Below, piece by piece: positions 15,259 to 23,471 of a stretch of 24,919 bases of DNA. The position numbers and the translations under genes were made by a program. The notes under the pieces were generated by a model. That model saw only the letters and a list, made by a program, of their open reading frames with translations, was not told where the DNA came from and did no database searches. Origin of the DNA: an uncultured Oxalobacteraceae bacterium (lineage in GTDB: Bacteria > Pseudomonadota > Gammaproteobacteria > Burkholderiales > Burkholderiaceae); assembly GCA_946479255.1 (NCBI GenBank), contig CAMLFK010000042.1, positions 1 to 24,919 of the forward strand, read 5' to 3'. Positions within the stretch are counted from its first letter, which is position 1. Each line of letters opens with the position of its first letter.

Positions 15259-16440
15259 ATGACTACCCAAGCGACCCAACGGCTCCTCTTCGTTTTCGGC
15301 ACCCGCCCTGAAGCCATCAAACTGGCACCGGTGGTGCTGGCCGCGCGCGCCCACGGCGGCTTCGAGGTGGTGGTCTGCGTCACCGCCCAGCACCGCGAAA
15401 TGCTCGACCAGGTGCTGGCCTTCTTCGCCATCGTGCCCGACTACGACCTGAACCTGATGAAGCCGGGCCAGACCCTGACCGGCGTCACCACCGGCGTGCT
15501 CGAAGGCCTCGCTCCTTTGCTGGCTGAAGTCAAGCCGGACTGGATGATCGTGCAGGGCGATACCACCACCGCTTTTGTGGCCGCGCTGGCCGCCTTCTAC
15601 GCCAAGGTCAAGGTCGCCCACGTCGAAGCCGGCCTGCGCACCGGGAACATCTACGAACCCTTCCCGGAAGAGATGAACCGCCGCCTGGTGGCCGCCATCG
15701 CCGAGATGCACTTCCCGCCGACCGCGCCTGCGCGCGAAAACCTGGTGCGCGAGGGGATTCCGGAAGCGCGCTTGCTGGTGACCGGTAACACCGGCATCGA
15801 CGCGCTCTACCTGGTGCGCGAGCGCCTGGCCACCGATCCGGCCTGCCGCGCGCAGGTGGCCAGCGCCCTCGAGCCTCAAGGTCTCTCCCGCTTTATCTCG
15901 CCGCGCCGTCCCTACGTGCTGGTCACCGCGCACCGCCGCGAAAGCTTCGGGCCCGGCTTCGAAGCCATCTGCACCGGCATCGCCGACTTGTGCGCACGCT
16001 TCCCCGACACCGACTTCGTGTTCCCGGTCCATCCGAATCCATCCGTGCGCGGCGCGGTCGACCAGTACCTGGTGCCGCATGGTTTCGCCAACCTGATGCT
16101 GTGCCAGCCGCTCGACTACCTGCCCTTCGTGGCCATGATGATCGGCGCCACCGTCGTGCTGACCGATTCCGGCGGCGTGCAGGAAGAAGCCCCGAGCCTG
16201 GGCAAGCCGGTGGTGGTCATGCGCGACCTTACCGAGCGCATGGAAGGCACGGCCTCGGGCATGGTGCACCTGGTCGGCCCGCACCGCGAGCGCATCGTCG
16301 AGGCGGTCAGCAAACTGCTCGACCAGCCGCCCCATGGCGGCAGCGGCGGCAACTACTACGGCGACGGCCACGCCTCGCGCCGCATCCTCGATACCCTCGC
16401 CACGTTTTTCAGCGTCACGCCTACGGGAGCACGATCGTGA
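15259..16440 (+). CDS. wecB: UDP-N-acetylglucosamine 2-epimerase (non-hydrolysing)
   Basis: The 393-aa enzyme interconverts UDP-GlcNAc and UDP-ManNAc, so ManNAc or ManNAcA may be in the polymer. Family motifs are all present: GTRPEAIK (14-21), TAQHREMLDQ, VQGDTTTAF, HVEAGLRTGN, FPEEMNRR, and TDSGGVQEEAPSLGKP, which holds the UDP-binding Ser-Gly-Gly and Glu residues. Length is typical. The start is ATG 15259 with AGGA at 15246-15249; the in-frame TTG at 15232 overlaps the flippase end and is less likely. The stop overlaps the next gene's GTG. The window's end begins a second, divergent member. Confidence 0.95.
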   Translation: MTTQATQRLLFVFGTRPEAIKLAPVVLAARAHGGFEVVVCVTAQHREMLDQVLAFFAIVPDYDLNLMKPGQTLTGVTTGVLEGLAPLLAEVKPDWMIVQGDTTTAFVAALAAFYAKVKVAHVEAGLRTGNIYEPFPEEMNRRLVAAIAEMHFPPTAPARENLVREGIPEARLLVTGNTGIDALYLVRERLATDPACRAQVASALEPQGLSRFISPRRPYVLVTAHRRESFGPGFEAICTGIADLCARFPDTDFVFPVHPNPSVRGAVDQYLVPHGFANLMLCQPLDYLPFVAMMIGATVVLTDSGGVQEEAPSLGKPVVVMRDLTERMEGTASGMVHLVGPHRERIVEAVSKLLDQPPHGGSGGNYYGDGHASRRILDTLATFFSVTPTGARS

Positions 16441-17726
16441 AACTCTTTGCCGTCTGCTATTACGCGCCGCCCAAGCTGACCCCGCAGGCGATCCAGATCG
16501 GGCGCCAGCTGTACCACCTCGACGCCGACGTCGCCCTGCTGTACGGGCGCGACGCCCAGTTTGGCGACAACTACGACCAGTACCCGGATTTTTTCAAGCG
16601 CATCCGCGGGCTCGAAGTGGCCAATCCCGGCCCGCTGTTAAAGGGCCTGGCCCTGCGCGCCTGGCGCCGCCTGGTTCCCGTCTACGGCAACTTGCCGGAT
16701 GCTTTCGGCCCGTGGCGCCGCAAGGCGCTGGCGCCGGCGCTGGCCGAACTCAAGAGCGGCAATTACGACGCCATCGTCAGCTTCGGCATGCCGATGTCCG
16801 ACCACTTGCTGGCCTATGAGCTCAAGCGCCGGACCGGCCTGCCGTGGCTGGTGCACTTCTCCGATCCGTGGACCCGCAATCCCTTCCACCAGCACGGCCC
16901 GTTCGCGCGCCGTGTCAACGAAAGCATGGAGCGCAAGGTGATCGAGGCGGCCGACCAGGTGCTGTTCACCTCCCAGCTGACCTTGGAGCTGGTGATGGCG
17001 CAGTACCCGGACAGCTGGCGCGCCAAGTGCGCGGTGCTGCCTCACGCCTGGGACATGGACAATTTCGCCGGTCCGGCAAAAGAACCCAAACCACGTCCGG
17101 CGGGCGTTCCTCACATCGTCCGCCACATCGGCGCCTGCTATGGCGCCCGCTCACCGGTACCGTTGTTCGCCGCACTGGCCCGCATACACGAGCGCACGCC
17201 ACAAATACTCGATGGCGTTTGCTTCGAATTCGTCGGCTACGTGGCGCCTGCCGCCATGGAATCGGACGCTTACAAGTCGCTGCCGCCAGGGCTGGTAGAA
17301 CTGCGCGGCCAGGTCGGTTACCGCGAATCGCTCGACCTGGCGCAATCGGCTTCGGCCCTGCTGGTGATCGACGCGCCGAGCGAACAGCCCAGCGTGTTCT
17401 TGCCGAGCAAACTGGTCGAATACATCGGCGCCGGCCGTCCCGTGTGGGGCATCACGCCACCCGGCACCGCGTCCAACCTGATCGCCGAATGGGCCGGCGG
17501 CGCGCACGCGTGCGCTGCGCCGGGCGACATCGAAGCGATTGCGCGCATGCTGATGGCCGGCTTGAAAAACCTGACAAGCCTGGAAAGGGGCGCTACCGGC
17601 GGTCCGGAACAGGTGCAGCAGCGCTTCGCCCCCGCGCGCGTGGCGGGCGCCTTGCGCCAGCACCTGCAGGCGGCCATCGCCCACCGCGCCGCGCCCGCCG
17701 CCAGCTCATCCTTATTGGCGGGCTGA
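16437..17726 (+). CDS. Glycosyltransferase (GT4-like)
   Basis: The 429-aa GT-B protein starts at GTG 16437, overlapping the wecB TGA by GTGA; the long open frame before it lies inside wecB and is rejected. Its N-terminus MKLFAVCYYAPPKLTPQAIQ resembles GT4 enzymes that begin with YYxPP. The middle shows the FSDPWTRNPFHQ element (about 139-150), followed by ESMERKVIEAADQVLFTSQ. The C-terminal domain has the donor-side block SVFLPSKLVEYIGAGRPVWG (about 320-340). The classic E-x7-E is not obvious, so this is a divergent GT4-like group, frequently found in EPS loci. The last 20 residues are Ala/Ser-rich. A 47-bp gap without a clear promoter follows. Confidence 0.85.
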   Translation: MKLFAVCYYAPPKLTPQAIQIGRQLYHLDADVALLYGRDAQFGDNYDQYPDFFKRIRGLEVANPGPLLKGLALRAWRRLVPVYGNLPDAFGPWRRKALAPALAELKSGNYDAIVSFGMPMSDHLLAYELKRRTGLPWLVHFSDPWTRNPFHQHGPFARRVNESMERKVIEAADQVLFTSQLTLELVMAQYPDSWRAKCAVLPHAWDMDNFAGPAKEPKPRPAGVPHIVRHIGACYGARSPVPLFAALARIHERTPQILDGVCFEFVGYVAPAAMESDAYKSLPPGLVELRGQVGYRESLDLAQSASALLVIDAPSEQPSVFLPSKLVEYIGAGRPVWGITPPGTASNLIAEWAGGAHACAAPGDIEAIARMLMAGLKNLTSLERGATGGPEQVQQRFAPARVAGALRQHLQAAIAHRAAPAASSSLLAG

Positions 17727-17773
17727 ATGATGATAAATTTGCCAATGAACGGGCACCGGAACAGGCATTCCCG

Positions 17774-18940
17774 ATGAAAATTTTACTCGTAGCGGATCAC
17801 CTCAAATTTGGCGGCGCCGAACGGCACACGGTTGCACTGGCAACCGGCCTGGCGGCGCGCGGCCATGATGTGATGGTGGCCTATCTCAAGCCCCACGACG
17901 AGCTGGCCGCCGACCTGGTGCGCGGCGGCGTCGCCATCGCGTGCTGCCATTCGCGCGGCGGCCTGGACCGTGCCGCCCTGGGCCGCCTGGCCGCCCTGAT
18001 CCGCCGCCACGGCGCCGAGGTCGTGGTCGGCACATCCCAGTATTCGCTGATGTTCGCGGCCCTTGCACGCCTGCTGGCGCGCGGGCAGGGCCGGCTGGCC
18101 TTTGTGTGCCACAGCATGGAACATGTGCAGCGTTCGCGCGCCGACCGCCTGCGCTTCATGGTCTACCGCCAGTTCTATCATCGCGCAGCTTGTGTGATCT
18201 TCGTCAGCGAACTGCAGCGCTCATTTTTCGCGACATTGGGCATCCGTCCGAAGAAGAGTGAGGTCGTTCATAATGGGATCGACCTGGCCCGTTTCGACGG
18301 CGCCGCCGTGGCTGCGGAGGCCGCCGCGCTGCGCGAGCGCCACGGCTTTTTCGACAATGAACTGGTCATCGGCCTGTGCGCGGTGTTTCGCGAAGAAAAG
18401 CGCCAGGTCGACCTGATCGATGCCGTGGCGCGCTTGCGCGCCAGCGGCGTCGCGGCCCGGGCCGTGCTGGTTGGCGATGGCCTGATGCGTCCGCAGATCG
18501 AGGCGCGCATCGCCGAACACGGTTTGCAGCAAGCGGTGCTGCTGGCCGGCTTTCAGCAAGACGTGCGCCCGTGGATCGCCATGTGCGACCTGATGGCGCT
18601 CACCTCGCATGCCGAGACTTTCCCGATCGCCACCCTCGAATACATGGCGCTCGGCAAACCGCTGGTCGCCAGCGAGGTCGGCGGCCTGCGCGAGCAGGTC
18701 GAGAACGAGGTCAACGGCATCCTCTATGAGGCCGGCAATATCGGCGCGCTGAGCGCCGCCCTGACCCGGTTTTCCGATCATGCCCTGTGCCGCCGGCTGG
18801 GGCAGGGCGCCCTGGCCACGGTGCGCCAGCGCTTCGACGTCCGCCAGATGATTACCCGCTACGAAAGCATTTTTGCCAGTCTGTGTCAGCAGGCCAATCA
18901 CTTTACGCATCAACCAGAGAGCCGCCAGCATGCCGATTGA
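17774..18940 (+). CDS. GT4 glycosyltransferase
   Basis: The 388-aa retaining glycosyltransferase has a clear GT4 layout. The N-terminal domain opens MKILLVADHLKFGGAERHTV, with the GGAE(R) motif at 13-17. VHNGID (165-170) marks the inter-domain strand, CAVFREEKRQVDLIDA (202-217) provides the Arg206/Lys209 phosphate contacts, and HAETFPIATLEYMALGKPLVAS (279-300) contains the full E-x7-E pair Glu281/Glu289. ATG 17774 is the natural start by family alignment; the open frame runs further upstream but only as a shadow of the preceding gene. The product probably adds one sugar of the repeat unit. Its end overlaps the next gene by 11 bp. Confidence 0.93.
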   Translation: MKILLVADHLKFGGAERHTVALATGLAARGHDVMVAYLKPHDELAADLVRGGVAIACCHSRGGLDRAALGRLAALIRRHGAEVVVGTSQYSLMFAALARLLARGQGRLAFVCHSMEHVQRSRADRLRFMVYRQFYHRAACVIFVSELQRSFFATLGIRPKKSEVVHNGIDLARFDGAAVAAEAAALRERHGFFDNELVIGLCAVFREEKRQVDLIDAVARLRASGVAARAVLVGDGLMRPQIEARIAEHGLQQAVLLAGFQQDVRPWIAMCDLMALTSHAETFPIATLEYMALGKPLVASEVGGLREQVENEVNGILYEAGNIGALSAALTRFSDHALCRRLGQGALATVRQRFDVRQMITRYESIFASLCQQANHFTHQPESRQHAD

Positions 18941-20387
18941 AGACATCGTCCATCCCTTCCTGAAGTTCTATACCTCGGCCCCGCAATGGGTCAAGAGCTC
19001 GGTCGGCTATATCTATTCGCTGGCGCCGACCAGCCTGCGCTACGGCGCCAAGTACGATGAATTCCTGGCCGAGATCAACCGTTCGGGCGACACCGCCTGG
19101 CTGCGCCGCCGCGCCGACGAGAAGCTGATGAACACCCTGCGCTGGGCCGCCGACACCGTGCCGGCTTACGCCCACCTGCAAGCCGAAGTCAGGCGCGAGC
19201 GCGATCCCGCCGAGCTGCTCGAAGCCTTCCCGACCCTTAGCAAGGAAGCCATCAAGGCAAACACCAACAGCTATCTGTCGACCGCGATGGGGCCTAACAC
19301 CCACCTGATGGCTTTCACCGGCGGCTCGACCTCGGTGCCGATGAAGCTGTACCTGGAAAAATACGTCTCGCGCTCCAAGGACTTCGCCTACAACAGCACC
19401 TTCGACCGGATCGCCGGCATCGGCCCGCGCGACACCATCCTGGCCCTGCGCGGGCGCACCGTGCCGGGCGCTGAAAAGCCGGGCGGCAGCCTGTGGATGT
19501 TCGACCCGATCAAGCGCTACCTGCACCTGTCGTCCGACCACCTGGAGCCGCAATACATGGCGCGCTACCTGGAAGCCATCCGCGAATGGAAGCCGACCTA
19601 TATCCACGCCTTCCCGTCGGCGCTGGTGCCGCTGGCGCGCTGGCTGCGCGACAACCCGGCCCCGGACGTGACGGAACGGATCCGCGCCATCCAGCTGTTT
19701 TCGGAAAATATCTACGATTACCAGGTCGACATCATGCGCGAGGTGTTCGGCTGCCCCGTGCTGCTCGACTACGGCCACTCCGAACGCGCCGTCAAGGCCA
19801 TTTCATTGCCGCAGGACTCGCGCTACTTCTTCTGGCCGCTGTATGGCCGGGTCGAACTGATCGACCTTGACGGCCAGCCGATCACCCGGCCCGGCGTGCT
19901 GGGCGAAATCGTCGCGACCGGCTTCGACAACCGGGTCATGCCGCTGATCCGCTACCGCACCGGCGACATGGCCATGTGGAGCTTTGACCCCAATCACACG
20001 CGGCCGGGCTTCCAGGTGGTGGACCGCATCGAAGGCCGCCTGCAAGAGTTTTTGGTGTGCGGCGACCACCGCCTGGTGTCGATCTGCACCATCGGCGCGG
20101 CCCACTTCGAACAGCTGGCCAGCGCCGATCGCATGCAATTCGAACAACACGCACCCGGCAAGGCCTTGCTGAAAGTCTTGTCCAACACCGAACTGTCGCC
20201 GCGCGCCCGCGAAGCTTTGGCGGCCGGCATCCGCAGCAAAACCCAGGGCGGCCTGAACGTCGAGATCGTGCGGGTCGACGATATCGCCCGCACCGGCTCC
20301 GGCAAACACAAGCTGCTGGTGCAGCACCTCGACATTTCTTATTACCTGGGCGCAGCGCACCTGGATCCGGCCGGTACCGAACAATGA
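18930..20387 (+). CDS. PaaK/CapK-like adenylate-forming enzyme (first copy, 485 aa)
   Basis: The protein belongs to the phenylacetate-CoA ligase/CapK branch of the acyl-adenylate-forming superfamily. The ATP-binding loop reads FTGGSTSVPMKLY (129-141), where the usual TSGSTGxP has become GGSTSVP. DYGHSE (280-285) stands for the YGxxE adenine-site motif and RYRTGD (341-346) for the ribose-binding Asp motif, followed by a C-terminal lid with GRLQEF. CapK-like proteins are common in capsule and EPS loci; the substrate is not known here. It probably activates an acyl or amino-acid substituent for the polymer (inference). ATG 18930 has AGAGAG at 18916-18921 and overlaps the GT end by 11 bp. Confidence 0.85.
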   Translation: MPIEDIVHPFLKFYTSAPQWVKSSVGYIYSLAPTSLRYGAKYDEFLAEINRSGDTAWLRRRADEKLMNTLRWAADTVPAYAHLQAEVRRERDPAELLEAFPTLSKEAIKANTNSYLSTAMGPNTHLMAFTGGSTSVPMKLYLEKYVSRSKDFAYNSTFDRIAGIGPRDTILALRGRTVPGAEKPGGSLWMFDPIKRYLHLSSDHLEPQYMARYLEAIREWKPTYIHAFPSALVPLARWLRDNPAPDVTERIRAIQLFSENIYDYQVDIMREVFGCPVLLDYGHSERAVKAISLPQDSRYFFWPLYGRVELIDLDGQPITRPGVLGEIVATGFDNRVMPLIRYRTGDMAMWSFDPNHTRPGFQVVDRIEGRLQEFLVCGDHRLVSICTIGAAHFEQLASADRMQFEQHAPGKALLKVLSNTELSPRAREALAAGIRSKTQGGLNVEIVRVDDIARTGSGKHKLLVQHLDISYYLGAAHLDPAGTEQ

Positions 20388-21457
20388 AGCAGGTGGTCAT
20401 GATCGGGCCGTCGCCGGCTTCGCGCGGCGGCATGGCCACGGTGATCGGCACCTTGCTGGACAATGGATATGAGGACCAGGGCCGCTGCCGCTTCATCGCC
20501 ACCCAAGTGGACGGCGGCGCGGCGGCCAAGGCCAGGCGGGCGGCCGATGCGCTGGCCGAGTTCGCGGCCCTGCTGGCACGCGGCAAGGTGTCACTCTTGC
20601 ATGTGCATGTGGCATCGGGCCTCAGTTTCTGGCGCAAGGCGGTCTTTATTGGCCTGGCACAGGCGGCCGGCGTGCCGGTGATCTTCCACCTGCATGGTGG
20701 CGATTTCCGCGATTTTCTGGAGCGCCGCCTGAAAGGCGCGCGCCAGCGCCTGGCCCTGCGCCTGATCCGCCGCAGCACCGCCGCGTTTGCCCTGACCCAG
20801 GCATCGGCCGAATGGCTGCGTGGCTATTGCGGGGTAGGGCAGGTCGAAGTCTTTCCGAACCCCATCGCCGCGCCCCATATTCATAGTGTCGATCTCAAGC
20901 GTGCGCGCGGCAATGAGATCCTGTTCCTCGGCCGGCTGGAAGAAAAGAAGGGGGTGTTCGACCTGGTGCGCGCCTTCGCTATCGTGCACGCCACCCATCC
21001 GGCGGCCAGGCTGGTGCTGGGCGGCGATGGAAGGAATGAAGATACACAAAAAGTAATCGAACTGGCGCGCGAATTAAAGATCGAACATTACATGAGCTTG
21101 CCTGGTTGGGTCGGGCCCGAAAAAAGAGCGGAGCTGCTGACACGCGCGGCCGTGTTTGTTTTGCCATCACATCACGAACAGATGCCAATGACCATCCTTG
21201 AAGCGATGTCATTTGGCACACCAATTGTGGCAACAAACGTCGGTGCCATATCAGAGATGTTGGTGTGTGGCAATAGAGATTTTGTTGTGCCGGTGAGGGA
21301 AATTGCTGCGCTCGCTGCCTCAATTTTGCGCATTTTGACCGATAATATCCACACGGATATGTTGGCTATGCAGGGGCTTGAACGAGTGAAGTCCGAGTAC
21401 ATGGTCGAAACAGTAATACATCGTCTTCGACGACGTTATGAGGAGTTGGCAGCATGA
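20384..21457 (+). CDS. GT4 glycosyltransferase with a low-GC 3' end
   Basis: The 357-aa enzyme begins MKQVVMIGPSPASRGGMATV, with the RGGM motif of the acceptor-side loop at 14-17. HLHGGDFRDFLERR (102-115) is a common GT4 segment, FLGRLEEKKG (181-190) carries Arg184/Lys189, and HHEQMPMTILEAMSFGTPIVAT (263-284) holds Glu265 and Glu273 of E-x7-E. It overlaps the upstream gene and the downstream lyase gene by ATGA at each end. From about residue 216 (base 21030) codons such as AGA, ATA and TTA appear and GC falls: 28 of 60 in 21181-21240 against 42 of 60 in 20701-20760. The reading frame and motifs stay intact, so the gene should work. Confidence 0.92.
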   Translation: MKQVVMIGPSPASRGGMATVIGTLLDNGYEDQGRCRFIATQVDGGAAAKARRAADALAEFAALLARGKVSLLHVHVASGLSFWRKAVFIGLAQAAGVPVIFHLHGGDFRDFLERRLKGARQRLALRLIRRSTAAFALTQASAEWLRGYCGVGQVEVFPNPIAAPHIHSVDLKRARGNEILFLGRLEEKKGVFDLVRAFAIVHATHPAARLVLGGDGRNEDTQKVIELARELKIEHYMSLPGWVGPEKRAELLTRAAVFVLPSHHEQMPMTILEAMSFGTPIVATNVGAISEMLVCGNRDFVVPVREIAALAASILRILTDNIHTDMLAMQGLERVKSEYMVETVIHRLRRRYEELAA

Positions 21458-21480
21458 AAAGATTAGTTAGCACCTTGACC
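21030..21480. other. Low-GC patch across the GT/lyase boundary
   Basis: Base composition drops from about 70% GC (42 of 60 in 20701-20760) to about 45-47% (28 of 60 in 21181-21240; 27 of 60 in 21301-21360), then returns to the local norm within about 30 bases of the lyase start. Edges are judged by eye. The likely cause is an imported or recombined segment. Confidence 0.6.
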
Positions 21481-23451
21481 ATGGTTTGCGCAAGCGTCCT
21501 GGCCGGGCCTGCGTCGGCGCAATTTACCCTGCCGGCGGCCACCTACACGACCACCGAACTGGCCGCCATTACTTCGGCCCTGAGCCCAAGCTCCTTGTCG
21601 TCCGCGATCAGTAAATTCGACGCCACCACCCCGCTCATGGGCCATCCACGCCTGTTCAAAGGACAGGCCGATTATGCCGGCGTCGTGGCCGCGACCAAGG
21701 CCGAGCGCCTCAAGTCGGTCACCGCGCTGACGGGCTACCTGAAGCGCAATTCGGTGACCCTGGTCAGCGCCACCCTGAAGTCGCAGATCAATTCCACCGA
21801 CAATACCGTGCGCATGTCGAGCTGGTGGCAGCAAAACCGCTTGCTGGAAGGTATGTCGGAGGCGGCGGTGGCGTGGTACTTCACCAAAGATCCCTGGTAC
21901 CTGACCGAAATGCGCGGCCGCATGAGCCTGTTCGGCCCGGCTGTGCTGAACCGCAAGTGCACCGGCGACGTGTCGGAAACCCGCGACTACGCCTGGTATT
22001 TCGCGCTCGCTTATGACTTCGCCTACGCCGGCATGACCGCGGCCGACCGCCAGATGGTCAAGGACATCATCACCACTTGCGGCAATTCGGGCCTGGCCAA
22101 GGTGGCCGACACCGTCAAGGCCTATCCGGAAAACGGCATCGCTTTCAATGCGCTCGGTAAATTCGTCGGCGCCTTGCTGATCGTGCGCGGCGAGCACGCC
22201 GCCGTTCAGGGCTGGCTCGGCACCGCGCTGCCGGTGTATGTCGCCAGCGTCAGCCCATGGGGCGGCGACGATGGCGGCTTCGCCAACGGTTCGTCCTATG
22301 CCGAGTGGGATGCCGGCGAATCGCTGATCATGTGGGACCTGATCGAGCGCGTGCTCGGCGTGCCTTTCTATAAGAAGCCATGGCTGACCGAGTTCGCCCG
22401 CTTCATCGCCTATGCGCTGCCGCCCGGCACCCCGGTCGGCGTGTTCGGCGACGGTGCTGAACTGAATCGCAACGAAGACTGGGCCCGCTTCGGCAAGGCC
22501 ATCATGAACCGTTCCGACACCACCTTGTCGCGCTGGTACGTCAAGCAGCAGAGCGGCGAAGACTATGCGCGCCTGCACATCTTGCTCAGCCCGCGCGAAT
22601 ACACCAGCCTGGTAAGCTTGCCGTCCACTCAGCCGAACGGCGCCTTCTTCCCGGTCGTGGGCTGGGCCGCCATGCACAGCTCGCTGACCGACCGCAACCG
22701 CACCTCGGTGTTCTTCAAGAGCAGCCCCTTCGGTTCGATCAACCACTCGCACGCCGACCAGAACAGCTTCGTCATGTATTCCAAGGGCAAAGTGCTGGCC
22801 ATGGACAGCGGCTATTACGACTACTACAACTCGCCGCACTGGCGCGACTACTACAAGACCACCAAGGCGCATAACGCGATCACCTTCGATGGCGGCTGGG
22901 GCCAGGGCCTGGGCGCCACCGGCCTGGGCGACCGCGCAGCGTCGGGCAAGCTGACCCGCTTCGTCCAGACCGCGGCTTACGACATCGCCACCGGTGATGC
23001 CGCCGCCGCCTATGTCGGCAAGCTCAGCCAAGCCAAGCGCACCGTGGTGTTCCTCCGTCCTTCGACCGTGATCACCATCGACCAGCTCAACGCCCCGTCG
23101 ATCCGCAAGTACGAGTACAACTTGCACACCGGCGTGCCGCTGACCGGTAACGCCGCCGCTTTCCGCGCCGACGTTGCTCCTGCGGAAATGTGCGGCACCG
23201 TGGCCTCGCCCGACGCGATCGCCCAGTCCACCGTGATCGGCTACTACCCGGCCCCGACCGTGGCGGCGGCCCCACACTACTGGAATAAATTTGCCTATAC
23301 CACCGGCAAATTGAAGGGCCTGTTCGTCACCGTACTGCGCAGCGATTGCACCATTGCCAAACCGAACATCGTCTTCAGCGGCTCTAATGCTACGATTACG
23401 GTGGCTGGTCGGACTGTCAACGTAACCGACCTGGATGTAACCGTGAAATAG
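21454..23451 (+). CDS. Secreted heparinase II/III-type polysaccharide lyase
   Basis: The 665-aa protein has a signal peptide (MKRLVSTLTM... with a likely cut after GPASA), an all-helical toroid domain (about 55-360) and a C-terminal beta-sandwich typical of heparinase II/III lyases. The family signature NHSHADQNSF lies at about 430-439, with His433 in the H-x-D pair. NGSSYAEW at 278-285 offers Asn278 and Tyr282 as candidate catalytic residues by analogy with the Asn/Tyr/His set of heparinase III; these assignments are mine. The substrate is probably the EPS made here, cut by beta-elimination at a uronic acid, like AlgL in alginate loci. No C-terminal sorting signal of PEP-CTERM type is seen. 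Confidence 0.88.
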   Translation: MKRLVSTLTMVCASVLAGPASAQFTLPAATYTTTELAAITSALSPSSLSSAISKFDATTPLMGHPRLFKGQADYAGVVAATKAERLKSVTALTGYLKRNSVTLVSATLKSQINSTDNTVRMSSWWQQNRLLEGMSEAAVAWYFTKDPWYLTEMRGRMSLFGPAVLNRKCTGDVSETRDYAWYFALAYDFAYAGMTAADRQMVKDIITTCGNSGLAKVADTVKAYPENGIAFNALGKFVGALLIVRGEHAAVQGWLGTALPVYVASVSPWGGDDGGFANGSSYAEWDAGESLIMWDLIERVLGVPFYKKPWLTEFARFIAYALPPGTPVGVFGDGAELNRNEDWARFGKAIMNRSDTTLSRWYVKQQSGEDYARLHILLSPREYTSLVSLPSTQPNGAFFPVVGWAAMHSSLTDRNRTSVFFKSSPFGSINHSHADQNSFVMYSKGKVLAMDSGYYDYYNSPHWRDYYKTTKAHNAITFDGGWGQGLGATGLGDRAASGKLTRFVQTAAYDIATGDAAAAYVGKLSQAKRTVVFLRPSTVITIDQLNAPSIRKYEYNLHTGVPLTGNAAAFRADVAPAEMCGTVASPDAIAQSTVIGYYPAPTVAAAPHYWNKFAYTTGKLKGLFVTVLRSDCTIAKPNIVFSGSNATITVAGRTVNVTDLDVTVK

Positions 23452-23471
23452 GTGGCGTATGAGGCAGTCGA

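Noticed and set aside
16844..17773. 310 codons of open frame upstream of the GT4 gene at 17774
   Set aside because: Overlaps a real GT gene in another frame; Arg/Pro-rich translation is typical of a shadow, and GT4 homology begins at the ATG 17774.
17727..17773. AT-rich gap with TGATGATAAATT as a possible internal promoter
   Set aside because: No -35 at workable spacing and only 47 bp; the tight gene spacing on both sides fits read-through.
23400..23451. PEP-CTERM-like tail on the lyase
   Set aside because: The C-terminus is a beta-strand-like Val/Thr-rich end (DLDVTVK) without a PEP motif, hydrophobic helix or basic cluster.
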